DNA from: a bacterium HR27
GTDB lineage: Bacteria; Chloroflexota; Chloroflexia; Thermomicrobiales; Thermomicrobiaceae
NCBI GenBank assembly: GCA_002898975.1
Contig: BEID01000021.1
Span: forward strand, 1 to 9,717
Direction: 5' to 3'
DNA length: 9,717 bases
Under the pieces are notes generated by a model that saw nothing but the letters and a program-made list of their open reading frames with translations, was not told where the DNA came from and ran no database searches. Position numbers and translations under genes: made by a program. Positions 1 to 7,250 of this stretch are shown piece after piece (the first letter of the stretch is position 1; the number at the start of each line of letters is the position of its first letter).

Positions 1-243
1 CGCCAGATACTCGACCGGCAGTCCCGCTTCCGCGGCCAGCCACTGCAACCCTTGCTGAGGATCAGCCTCCTCGGCGACCCAGTACAGTTCTGTCCGGTGA
101 CAGGTGACGAGCAGCACCGCCTCGTCGGCAACCGCTCGCCACGCCTGTACGAGCTCGATCTGCCGCTCCTTCGGGAAACTCAGCCGTTCGCGCACCTCGA
201 TCGGCGCTGTCCGGTGCGTGATCGCGACGCACGCCAGCTGCAT
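1..243 (-). CDS. hemA: Glutamyl-tRNA reductase, N-terminal part (cut by left edge)
   Basis: NADPH-dependent reduction of glutamyl-tRNA(Glu) to glutamate-1-semialdehyde, the first committed step of the C5 route to tetrapyrroles, in the cytoplasm. The 81 visible residues show the family N-terminus: ITHRTAPIEVRE at residues 8-19 and the active-site block TCHRTELY at 47-54, with the catalytic Cys48 that forms the thioester. The usual motif is TCNRTE, so Asn is replaced by His49 here. The Gly normally found before the HRTAP block is Ala7. Two in-frame ATGs lie side by side (246 and 243). I chose 243 because AGGGG sits six bases upstream and the resulting start matches the family; either start overlaps the hemL stop (ATGATG), so translation is probably coupled. 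It is the last visible gene of the hem operon. The NADPH-binding and dimerisation domains lie outside the window. Confidence 0.93.
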   Translation of the reverse strand, partial: MQLACVAITHRTAPIEVRERLSFPKERQIELVQAWRAVADEAVLLVTCHRTELYWVAEEADPQQGLQWLAAEAGLPVEYLA

Positions 244-1532
244 CATGCACCCCTGTCGATCGCCCGCAACGACTCAGCGGCAGCCTCGACCGTACGATCG
301 ATGTCCGTCTCGCTGTGCGCCAGCGAGACGAACCACGCCTCGAACTGCGACGGCGGCAAGAGAATTCCCCGGTCACGCATCGCCCGATGGAACCGCGCGA
401 ACAGGCCGGTGTCGCAGGCTTCGGCCCGCGCCGCGTCAGTCACGGGTTCGCTCGTGAAGAACAGCGTCAGCATCGAGCCGACACGCTGGACCACTGCCGG
501 TACGCCACTGGCACGGATGGCTTCCTGCAGCCCGTCCTCCAGTCGCTTCCCCAACTGCTCCAGCCGCTCGTAGGCGCCCGGCTGTCGTGCCAGTTCGAGC
601 GTGGCCAGTCCCGCCGCCATGGCGAGCGGGTTCCCAGCCAGTGTCCCTGCCTGGTACACGGGTCCACTCGGCGCGACTCGCTCCATAAGATCGCGGCGCC
701 CGCCGTACGCGCCTATCGGTAGTCCCCCGCCGATGACCTTGCCGAAGCAGGTGAGATCGGGCCAGATACCGTACCGCTCCTGCGCACCACCCCACCCGAG
801 CCGGAAGCCGGTGATGACCTCGTCGAAGATGAGCAGGCTTCCCACCCCGCTCGTCAGTTCGCGCAGACGTTCCAGGAAACCGGGTACTGGCGGAACGACC
901 CCCATGTTGCCCGCAACCGGCTCGACGATGACGGCCGCGATCCGCTCGCCGTATCGTTGGAACGTTTCCTCCAGAACTGCGTGATCGTTGTACGGCACGA
1001 CGATCGTGTCGCTCGCCGTTCCGGCCGTGACACCGGGCGTCCCTGGAATGCCGAACGTCATGACTCCCGAGCCGGCGGCAACGAGCAACGCGTCGACATG
1101 CCCGTGGTAGCAGCCAGCGAATTTGACGATCAGCGGGCGTCCAGTCGCCGCACGTGCCAGGCGGATCGCGCTCATCGTCGCCTCGGTACCGGAATTGACG
1201 AAGCGGACGAGCTCGACGGACGGAGCTGCTTCGACGATCGTCCGAGCGAGATCGATTTCGTATGGCGACAGCAGCCCGAAGCTCGTCCCCGCACGGGCAA
1301 CGCTGCTGATCCGTTCTGCGACCTGCGGATGCGCGTGACCGACGAGGAGCGCCCCCCAGGAACAGATGTAGTCCAGATAACGGTTGCCATCGACATCGAC
1401 GAGATACGCCCCCTCGCCACGCGCGACGATGAGCGGCTCCTCACCGACGGCCCGGAAGGCGCGTACCGGACTATTGACGCCACCCGGCAGATACCGCTGA
1501 GCTTCTTCCCACAGCGTTGCGGTTCGCGACAT
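243..1532 (-). CDS. hemL: Glutamate-1-semialdehyde 2,1-aminomutase
   Basis: PLP-dependent class III aminotransferase fold enzyme that isomerises glutamate-1-semialdehyde to 5-aminolevulinate, the step after HemA. Its 429 residues are the normal family length. Visible landmarks: LPGGVNSPVRAF near residues 15-26, NSGTEA at 113-118 (cofactor phosphate contact), CYHGH at 141-145, FDEV at 236-239 with Asp237 expected to bind the pyridine nitrogen, and FGKVIGGG at 263-270 with Lys265 as the Schiff-base lysine. The start is ATG with GGGGAG six bases upstream, 15 bases after the hemB stop. The stop TGA (245-243) overlaps the hemA start, the expected arrangement for two enzymes thought to channel the unstable semialdehyde. 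No residue looks abnormal. Confidence 0.97.
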   Translation of the reverse strand: MSRTATLWEEAQRYLPGGVNSPVRAFRAVGEEPLIVARGEGAYLVDVDGNRYLDYICSWGALLVGHAHPQVAERISSVARAGTSFGLLSPYEIDLARTIVEAAPSVELVRFVNSGTEATMSAIRLARAATGRPLIVKFAGCYHGHVDALLVAAGSGVMTFGIPGTPGVTAGTASDTIVVPYNDHAVLEETFQRYGERIAAVIVEPVAGNMGVVPPVPGFLERLRELTSGVGSLLIFDEVITGFRLGWGGAQERYGIWPDLTCFGKVIGGGLPIGAYGGRRDLMERVAPSGPVYQAGTLAGNPLAMAAGLATLELARQPGAYERLEQLGKRLEDGLQEAIRASGVPAVVQRVGSMLTLFFTSEPVTDAARAEACDTGLFARFHRAMRDRGILLPPSQFEAWFVSLAHSETDIDRTVEAAAESLRAIDRGA

Positions 1533-1547
1533 CGCACGCTCCCCAGC

Positions 1548-2570
1548 CTAACGCGCTACCAGCTCTTCCGCTGCGGCGGTCAATCGGCCACTCTGGAGCC
1601 AGCGCGCCGCATCCTTGGCGTGATAGGTGATGATCATCTGGGCACCAGCCCGCCGGATCCCGGTGAGGATTTCCAGCACGATCCGCTGCTCATCGATCCA
1701 CCCGTTGCGTGCCGCCGCCTTCACCATCGCGTACTCGGCACTCACGTTGTACGCTGCGATCGGAACATCGAAGCGCTCACGCGCTGCAGCGATGACATCG
1801 AGGTAGGCGAGGGCCGGTTTGACGATAACGGCATCGGCGCCTTCGTCGATATCCGTCGCGATCTCCCGCAATGCCTCACGGCGATTGCCCGGATCCATCT
1901 GGTGCGAGCGCCGGTCGCCGAATGCTGGCGCCGACTCGGCAGCTTCACGGAACGGGCCGTAGAATGCCGACGCGTACTTCGCCGCGTAGGACAGGATCGG
2001 CAGTTCAGAGAAACCGGCACGGTCGAGAGCGCGCCGGATCGCCAGTACCCGCCCGTCCATCATGTCGGACGGTGCCACCATGTCGGCGCCCGCTTCCGCG
2101 TGCGAGACAGCCGTACGAGCGAGCAACTCCAGTGTCGGATCGTTGAGGATCTGCCCGTCGCGGACGATGCCGCAGTGTCCGTGCGACGTGTACTCGCAGT
2201 TGCAAACATCGGTGATGACGATCAGCTCTGGCGCGACCCGCTTGAGTTCGCGCACCGCTCGTTGGACGATACCGTCCGGATCGTACGCTTCACTGGCAAA
2301 CTCGTCCTTGTGCGCCGGTATGCCGAACAGGAGAACTGCTCCGATTCCGAGCGAAAGGAGTTCTTCGGCCTCGTAGCCGAGCTGATCGACACTGAGCTGG
2401 TAGACACCCGGCATCGAGCCGACCTCGCGCCGAACGCCACGGCCATGAACGACGAACAATGGGTAGATCAAGTCCTCCACGCTCAGCCGCGTCTCGCGCA
2501 CCAGCCGTCGCACGCCTTCGCTACGGCGCAGACGCCGGAAACGGCGGAATTCGAGTGGCCCTTCGGTCAT
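1548..2570 (-). CDS. hemB: Delta-aminolevulinic acid dehydratase (porphobilinogen synthase)
   Basis: Condenses two 5-aminolevulinate molecules to porphobilinogen in the cytoplasm; members normally form octamers. 340 residues, a little longer than the usual 320-335. The metal site is the cysteine-rich version: [14 protein letters not shown] at 121-134, with Cys123, Cys125 and Cys133 placed as in zinc-dependent enzymes, not the Asp-rich magnesium type of many other bacteria. The two Schiff-base lysines are Lys198 (in [14 protein letters not shown]) and Lys251 (in [11 protein letters not shown]). [11 protein letters not shown] at 226-236 matches the allosteric magnesium region of the family. Its ATG overlaps the hemCD stop by four bases (ATGA at 2570-2567), with a GAGAGGAG ribosome site six bases upstream inside hemCD, so coupled translation is likely. 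Zinc dependence is inferred from the motif. Confidence 0.97.
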   Translation of the reverse strand: MTEGPLEFRRFRRLRRSEGVRRLVRETRLSVEDLIYPLFVVHGRGVRREVGSMPGVYQLSVDQLGYEAEELLSLGIGAVLLFGIPAHKDEFASEAYDPDGIVQRAVRELKRVAPELIVITDVCNCEYTSHGHCGIVRDGQILNDPTLELLARTAVSHAEAGADMVAPSDMMDGRVLAIRRALDRAGFSELPILSYAAKYASAFYGPFREAAESAPAFGDRRSHQMDPGNRREALREIATDIDEGADAVIVKPALAYLDVIAAARERFDVPIAAYNVSAEYAMVKAAARNGWIDEQRIVLEILTGIRRAGAQMIITYHAKDAARWLQSGRLTAAAEELVAR

Positions 2571-4297
2571 CGCTCGCTCCTCTCCGCTCGGACAACGGCT
2601 TCGATCAATCCCTCGCTGGTGTACCGGGTCGCGACGACTGCGACCCGCAACCCGAACGCACGCGCCGTTGACGCGGTCACTGGACCGATCGCCGCGAACT
2701 GCACACGCTCGTGCAGGCTCCTCGTATCGCCGAGGGCCGCGACGAGGCTCCGTACCGTCGAGCTCGCGGTCAACAGCACCCAGTCGATCGTTCCCTGTTC
2801 GAGTTCTCGACGGACCGCTTGCGACAGCGGTCGCTGCTCGGTGCGATAGACCGGCAGAACGAGCACCTCAGCACCAGCCTCGATGAGCCGCCGAGGGAGC
2901 ACATCGCGCGCCTCGGCCGCCCGGGCCAGCAGGACACGTTTCCCCGTCACCCCTGCTGCGATCAGTGCGTCCGCGACAGCTTCGGCCACGTAGCGATCCG
3001 GTACGAGTGCCGGCTCGATTCCGCGCTCCTGGAGCACTCGGGCAGTCGCCGGACCGATCGTCGCGACTCGTACTCTCGCGAGCGCTTCCAGCGGGATACT
3101 GAGGACGCTCAAGCGCTCGAGCACCGACCGCACGCCGTTCACGCTCGTGAACACCAGCCAGTCGTAGTCCGTGATGCGCACCAGCGCTTGGTCGACCTCA
3201 CCCCAGTCCTCAGGCGGTACGATGGCGATCAACGGCTCGACGACTACCTCGGCACCCAGCTCGCGCAAGCGCTCGACCAGCTCTTGCTCCTGCCCGGCCG
3301 GACGGACGACGAGAACTCGACGGCCAGCGAGCGGCTTCGCCACCAGTGACCACGACCGGGAAGCTGTCGTCGGCAGGCTGCGAACGAGTTCTTGCGCCAG
3401 CGCACCAGCCCGCTCGATCGCCTCGTCGCGCTGCCACACTGTCACGTCGCGGATGACGGGCCCATGCTCGTCAGGAGCCACGGCCACACGCAGCCGCACC
3501 GTGTCGCCCGCCACCGTCGCATAGGCGCCGAGCGGCAGCGTGCAACCGCTCCCGAAGGCGGAGAGGAACGCTCGCTCGACCATCACAGCGAGCCGAATCT
3601 CCGGGTCATCCATGCCTGCGAAGATGTCCCGCCGCGGATCGTCACGCCGACAGACCACCGCGAGCGCCCCCTGACCAGGTGCAGGCACGAACACGTCTGG
3701 GTCCAGGTATTCGGTCACCTGCGCGAGCTTGCCCAGGCGCTCCAGACCCGCGGCCGCCAGAACGAGCGCATCGTACGAGCCGTCTTCGAGCTTGCGGAGG
3801 CGGGTATCGACATTGCCGCGGACATCGACGAGCGTCAGGTCGGGTCGTGCAGCGGCGAGGAGCGCTCGACGACGACGCGAACTCGTACCGACGCGTGCGC
3901 CCGGAGGAAGCGCCGCGAGTGACGACGCACCCTGCGTAACCAGGACATCGCGCACGTCAGCGCGCACTGGAAAGGCAACAATCTCGAGCTCCGAGGGTAG
4001 ACCGGTCGGCAAATCCTTGGCACTGTGTACGGCGAGATCGATCGCACCCGCGAGGAGCGCTTCGTGCAGCTCTTTCACGAAGACACCGGTACCGCCCAGG
4101 ATCGTCAAGGAGGTCGCCCGATCGCGATCGCCGGTTGTCGTTATCGGCACGAGCGTGCACGAACTGGTCGGTTCGATCCGTTCCAGCCGTGCGATAACCG
4201 CACGCGCCTGGGCCAAAGCGAGTGCACTCCCCCTGGTCCCGACACGGATCTCCCCGGCCCTACCGCTCGCTCGTCGCTGTCCCGGGCGCTGCTGCAC
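2567..4297 (-). CDS. hemCD: Fused porphobilinogen deaminase / uroporphyrinogen-III synthase
   Basis: One 576-residue polypeptide carrying two successive enzymes. Residues about 17-310 are HemC (hydroxymethylbilane synthase), which joins four porphobilinogens: [12 protein letters not shown] at 19-30, HSAKDLPT at 91-98 with catalytic Asp95, SSRRR at 139-143, APGQGALA at 206-213, and [12 protein letters not shown] with Cys252 carrying the dipyrromethane cofactor. Residues about 325-576 are HemD, which closes and inverts ring D: FTSVNGVR at 383-390, IGPATA at 414-419, [10 protein letters not shown] at 509-518 and AIGPVTA at 536-542. A linker of about 15 residues joins them. The frame is continuous with no stop or internal start at the junction, so this is a true fusion. 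The start is GTG, the only start codon before the conserved block, because an in-frame TGA lies just upstream; its ribosome site is weak. First gene of the operon; the stop overlaps hemB. Confidence 0.95.
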   Translation of the reverse strand: MQQRPGQRRASGRAGEIRVGTRGSALALAQARAVIARLERIEPTSSCTLVPITTTGDRDRATSLTILGGTGVFVKELHEALLAGAIDLAVHSAKDLPTGLPSELEIVAFPVRADVRDVLVTQGASSLAALPPGARVGTSSRRRRALLAAARPDLTLVDVRGNVDTRLRKLEDGSYDALVLAAAGLERLGKLAQVTEYLDPDVFVPAPGQGALAVVCRRDDPRRDIFAGMDDPEIRLAVMVERAFLSAFGSGCTLPLGAYATVAGDTVRLRVAVAPDEHGPVIRDVTVWQRDEAIERAGALAQELVRSLPTTASRSWSLVAKPLAGRRVLVVRPAGQEQELVERLRELGAEVVVEPLIAIVPPEDWGEVDQALVRITDYDWLVFTSVNGVRSVLERLSVLSIPLEALARVRVATIGPATARVLQERGIEPALVPDRYVAEAVADALIAAGVTGKRVLLARAAEARDVLPRRLIEAGAEVLVLPVYRTEQRPLSQAVRRELEQGTIDWVLLTASSTVRSLVAALGDTRSLHERVQFAAIGPVTASTARAFGLRVAVVATRYTSEGLIEAVVRAERSER

Positions 4298-4351
4298 TTG
4301 ATCGATCCCGCTGAATTTGCTCGAACTTCACCACATTCCCTTGTCGGGGCG

Positions 4352-4381
4352 ATTCTACCCACCGTCTCCCTCCCTGAGCAA
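4352..4381 (-). promoter_or_regulatory. Candidate promoter of the hem operon
   Basis: On the minus strand a -10-like TAGAAT (4357-4352) follows an 18-bp spacer after a -35-like TTGCTC (4381-4376). Transcription would start near 4345, giving a leader of roughly 50 bases before the hemCD GTG. The -10 matches the sigma-70-type consensus in five of six positions and the -35 in only three, so this is a prediction by eye. Confidence 0.45.
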
Positions 4382-4400
4382 CCTGCCGACGCGGCTGGTT
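4380..4400. promoter_or_regulatory. 21-bp near-palindrome between divergent promoters, operator-like
   Basis: Two half-sites, AACC-T-GCCG (4380-4388) and CGGC-T-GGTT (4392-4400), are inverted around centre 4390. Eight of nine base pairs match and the single mismatch (T/T) is symmetric. The element touches the hem -35 box on one side and ends where the plus-strand -35 region begins. Its size and symmetry suit a dimeric repressor or activator acting on both directions. No regulator gene is visible nearby and I do not recognise the motif. Confidence 0.5.
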
Positions 4401-4429
4401 CTCTTGGTGGGATCGGAGATCAGTACAAT
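4401..4429 (+). promoter_or_regulatory. Candidate promoter of the SQR-like flavoprotein gene
   Basis: TACAAT at 4424-4429 matches the -10 consensus in five of six positions. The -35 region is poor: CTCTTG at 4401-4406 gives a 17-bp spacer. Transcription would start near 4436, leaving a leader of about 37 bases before the ATG at 4473. The weak -35 could mean that an activator is needed, possibly one bound at the adjoining palindrome. Confidence 0.4.
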
Positions 4430-4460
4430 GCTGTCGTGGGAGCGGAGGGCAAACGAGCGA

Positions 4461-4468
4461 AGGGGGAG
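4461..4468 (+). promoter_or_regulatory. Ribosome binding site that decides the flavoprotein start
   Basis: The purine run AGGGGGAG ends four bases before ATG 4473. It favours that ATG over the in-frame ATGs at 4317 and 4428. The latter overlaps the predicted -10 box, and neither earlier start yields recognisable protein before the flavin fingerprint. Confidence 0.7.
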
Positions 4469-4472
4469 ACCG

Positions 4473-5648
4473 ATGGGGAAGACCGTGGTCATTCTCGGGG
4501 CTGGCCCCGGTGGTATCGCGGCTGCGCGGACACTGCGGACACTCCTCGCGCCGGACGATCGCATCACCGTCGTCGATCGGCAGGACGAACAGCGCCTCGG
4601 TGTCAGCTTGCTTCTGATCATGCGCGGTTGGCGGGAGCCCGAACAGGTGGCGATCCGCCCCTCGCGCGTCCTGCACGGTATCGCCGAGTTCCAGCAGGCC
4701 GAGGTGCTCCACATCGACCCGGACACGCGGACGGTCCAGACTAGTCGCGGTTCCCTGCCGTACGACGCGCTCCTCCTCGCCACCGGAGCGGAACTCGCGC
4801 CCGATGCGATTCCCGGGCTGTCCGGTGCGCTCGAGAACGGGATCGCCGGCCACTGCTGGTCGCTACCGGCCACGCTCCAGCTGCGCGAACGACTACGCTG
4901 CTTCACCGGCGGCCGTATCCTGGTCGTCATCGCTCGCCTTCCGTACAAATGCCCACCGGCGCCCTACGAGGCGGCTCTCCTCATCCGCGACCTCGTCGAA
5001 GAGCGTGGTCCCGGCCAGTCGACCGAGATCGTCGTGGTGACACCGGAGCCGAGTCCCCTCGCCGTCGCCGGCCCCGCCATCGGCGAGCAGCTCACGCGCT
5101 TTCTGACCGAACGCAGCATCGCTGTCCGGACCGGTGAACAGCTCGCCGCCGTCGATCCCCGTCAGCGCGAAGTCTCGTTCGTTACCGGTACCCGCGAGCT
5201 GTTCGACTTGCTTGTCGTGGTGCCACCGCACAGTGCTGCGGCAGTGGCTCGCACAGCCGGGCTCGTCGAGGGGGACTGGGTACCAGTTGCGTTGCAGACG
5301 ATGCGGACAAAGGTCGAAGGAATCTGGGCGATCGGTGATGTGGCTGCTGTCCGGATCCGGAACAATCTTGTCGTTCCAAAAGCTGCAGTCTTCGCGCAGC
5401 AGCAGGCAGAAATCGCGGCCCGAGATATTGCTCGTTTCCTGGGTTATGCTGCACCGGATCCCGAAGTTCGCGCCTTCGGGCGCTGCTGGTTCATCGCCGG
5501 ACGCGGGTCCGCTGGGATCATCGAGGGTGATTTCCTGGCTGAACCACGGCCGGCAGTCACCTTCCAGTCACCGACCAGCGAAGGCTTCGCACAGATGGAA
5601 AACGAGCTCGCGGCATGGCTCGCCCAGGATCCCGGTGCGAGCCGATAG
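4473..5648 (+). CDS. Sulfide:quinone oxidoreductase-like FAD-dependent oxidoreductase
   Basis: 391-residue flavoprotein of the two-dinucleotide-binding-domain superfamily, on the SQR / flavocytochrome c sulfide dehydrogenase branch. Residues 4-20 hold the FAD fingerprint (GAGPGG at 9-14), LLATGAE at 101-107 closes the first FAD region, and AIGDVAA at 286-292 holds the second with Asp289. Three cysteines fall where SQR places its redox-active ones: Cys128 (GHCWS), Cys160 (PYKCPPAPYE) and Cys338 (GRCWFIAGRGSAG); the PYKCPPAPYE block and VPKAAVFA at 301-308 are typical of this branch. The likely role is electron transfer from sulfide or a related sulfur donor to quinone at the cytoplasmic membrane face. 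The C-terminus is short and lacks clear membrane-anchoring helices, so another thiol/quinone or NAD(P)H reaction is possible. It stands alone, divergent from hemCD and convergent with folE, 18 bp from the folE stop. Confidence 0.8.
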   Translation: MGKTVVILGAGPGGIAAARTLRTLLAPDDRITVVDRQDEQRLGVSLLLIMRGWREPEQVAIRPSRVLHGIAEFQQAEVLHIDPDTRTVQTSRGSLPYDALLLATGAELAPDAIPGLSGALENGIAGHCWSLPATLQLRERLRCFTGGRILVVIARLPYKCPPAPYEAALLIRDLVEERGPGQSTEIVVVTPEPSPLAVAGPAIGEQLTRFLTERSIAVRTGEQLAAVDPRQREVSFVTGTRELFDLLVVVPPHSAAAVARTAGLVEGDWVPVALQTMRTKVEGIWAIGDVAAVRIRNNLVVPKAAVFAQQQAEIAARDIARFLGYAAPDPEVRAFGRCWFIAGRGSAGIIEGDFLAEPRPAVTFQSPTSEGFAQMENELAAWLAQDPGASR

Positions 5649-5666
5649 GTAAGCAGACGCTGCCGC

Positions 5667-6290
5667 TCAGGTAGTCGTCGACAGCAAGCGATAGAACTCG
5701 TCGCGAGCGCCGGCAGAGCTTTCGAAGATACCCAGCATCGCGCTCGTCGTCGTGCGGGCATGCTGCTTTTCGACGCCACGCATCATCATGCAGAGGTGAA
5801 TGCCGTCCGCCACGACCGCCACACCCTGTGGATCGAGAACTTCCTGTATCGCCTGCGCGATCTGCTGTGTCAGTCGTTCTTGCACCTGCAAGCGTCGCGC
5901 GTAGAGATCGACGACGCGTGCGAACTTGCTGAGGCCGAGAATCCTGCCCCGCGGCACGTAGCCGATGTGGACATGCCCGAAGAACGGAAGCAGATGGTGT
6001 TCGCAGAGCGAGTAGAACTCGATCCCCTTCACGACGACCATCGTGTCGTGATCGACATGAAACACCGCACCGTTCACGATCTCGTTAAGATCTTGCCGGT
6101 AGCCACGCGTGAGGAATGCCCAGGTCTCGGCGACACGCTGCGGCGTCCGTTGCAGGCCCTCTCGCTGCGGATCTTCACCGATGAGCTGCAGCCACTCGGC
6201 GACTAACTCCTGCAAGCGTTCCAGGTCGCAGGCCGTTGCGAAGCGGAGTCCCGTGTCCTCGAACTCGACGATCCGTTCCTGTCGCCTCAT
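5667..6290 (-). CDS. folE: GTP cyclohydrolase I
   Basis: Converts GTP to 7,8-dihydroneopterin triphosphate, the entry to folate and other pterins; a cytoplasmic homodecamer in known members. 207 residues, normal length. The zinc and active site are complete: [10 protein letters not shown] at 94-103 with Cys96 and His99 as zinc ligands and His98 beside them, and [11 protein letters not shown] at 163-173 with Cys167 as third zinc ligand and His165 as the expected proton donor. [18 protein letters not shown] at 38-55 and [15 protein letters not shown] at 119-133 are also typical. ATG 6290 has a GGAG site six bases upstream. The start lies 24 bases after the phosphatidyltransferase stop, so it probably belongs to the same transcript. 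No other folate gene is visible. Confidence 0.97.
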   Translation of the reverse strand: MRRQERIVEFEDTGLRFATACDLERLQELVAEWLQLIGEDPQREGLQRTPQRVAETWAFLTRGYRQDLNEIVNGAVFHVDHDTMVVVKGIEFYSLCEHHLLPFFGHVHIGYVPRGRILGLSKFARVVDLYARRLQVQERLTQQIAQAIQEVLDPQGVAVVADGIHLCMMMRGVEKQHARTTTSAMLGIFESSAGARDEFYRLLSTTT

Positions 6291-6314
6291 CTCGAACTCC
6301 GACTGTCCGAAGTA

Positions 6315-7250
6315 CTACTCAGCGGACTCCCGTGTCCCCTCGCTCGCAATCATGCCACCTGAATCTCGACGCAGTGCATGCCGCACACGCATCATACGCG
6401 ACCGCAACAAGCGGATCGGAAATCGCTTCCACCGGCTCCACATGAACCACCGCCACAAGACCGAGGCGACCGGTACAGCACCTTGCGTGAGCACACACCG
6501 GAGATACCGATCAGGTCGTCCGGCGAGCAGTGCGAGTCCAAGCCAAACGTACTGCGTGGTCAGCCCGAGATTCGCCCCCAGGAACACGACTCCCCGGTTC
6601 CACCATCGCTGCGCGGCGGCGCGCTCGTCCTCGCTCCCACGAGCCAGGAGACAGAACAGGCGACGCTCGATCCAGCGGATCACGCGATCCTGTGGCAGGA
6701 ACAGGTACCGATAGACTGCACGCGCGATCGCGACCCACCGTCCCTCAGGATCACGCACGTCCGGACGAAACCGCTCGTTCCGGACCGAGCGATAGAGATA
6801 CTCGACGTTGAAGTCCCAGCTCAGGAGCAGCGTGAGCACGATGAACCCGGCCAGCGCTTCGCCCCAGCGCTTCGTCCGCCACGCGAGCGCGCCGAACAGC
6901 CCGGCATTTTTGAGTGCGTCCAGCTCAGTGTCAGCGTATCGACCGAGTTCCGTCTCCTCGCGCCGCAGCCGGGCGAGCTGCCCATCCGCGTTGTCCAGCA
7001 CCGTCACCACCTGCAGGAGCAATGCCGCGAGACGGTCGCGGCGGCGGGCGATCGCGACGGCCGCGACCGCCCCGAGCAGGGTGTGCAAGCACACCAGATG
7101 AATCGGACGAATGCGCGTCTCCGCCAGGCTGCGCGCTACGAGGAAACCGAGCGGGCGGAAGACCGCGGCATTGAGGAGTTCCGGTGCTGGCCTCGGTTTG
7201 AGGCTCCTCCGGTAGAGTTCGGCGAGGCGCGTCGGTCTCTCCCGCCTCAC
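6315..7250 (-). CDS. CDP-alcohol phosphatidyltransferase family membrane protein
   Basis: Integral membrane enzyme that transfers a phospho-alcohol from a CDP-activated donor to an acceptor alcohol. The signature D..DG..AR........G...D...D is exact at residues 86-111 (Asp86, Asp89, Gly90, Ala93, Arg94, Gly103, Asp107, Asp111), so all four metal/catalytic aspartates are present. Hydrophobic stretches lie around 52-68, 74-86, 134-146, 220-244 and 253-270. 311 residues is longer than the usual 180-220. The excess is an arginine-rich, mostly polar insert at about 148-218 plus a basic C-terminal tail. The frame is open further upstream, but GTG 7250 overlaps the aldolase stop as GTGA, which fits coupled translation; the ribosome site is weak. 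Donor and acceptor cannot be read from sequence; phosphatidylglycerolphosphate-, phosphatidylinositol- or unusual-lipid synthases are all possible. Confidence 0.85.
   Translation of the reverse strand: MRRERPTRLAELYRRSLKPRPAPELLNAAVFRPLGFLVARSLAETRIRPIHLVCLHTLLGAVAAVAIARRRDRLAALLLQVVTVLDNADGQLARLRREETELGRYADTELDALKNAGLFGALAWRTKRWGEALAGFIVLTLLLSWDFNVEYLYRSVRNERFRPDVRDPEGRWVAIARAVYRYLFLPQDRVIRWIERRLFCLLARGSEDERAAAQRWWNRGVVFLGANLGLTTQYVWLGLALLAGRPDRYLRCVLTQGAVPVASVLWRWFMWSRWKRFPIRLLRSRMMRVRHALRRDSGGMIASEGTRESAE

Noticed and set aside
957..2849. A 630-codon open frame on the plus strand, antisense to hemL, hemB and hemCD
   Set aside because: Its protein has no recognisable domain and low-complexity Arg-rich composition. 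The opposite strand encodes three complete, motif-perfect enzymes. Long antisense frames are expected in GC-rich genes where stop codons are rare.
4317..4472. Upstream start for the flavoprotein at ATG 4317 or 4428
   Set aside because: The extra residues match nothing, 4317 would run through the divergent promoter region, and the strong ribosome site precedes ATG 4473.
5653..5663. Hairpin GCAG-ACG-CTGC in the 18-bp gap between the convergent flavoprotein and folE genes, considered as a shared terminator
   Set aside because: The stem is only four pairs and no T-run follows on either strand. Termination here may be Rho-dependent, but nothing positive can be shown.
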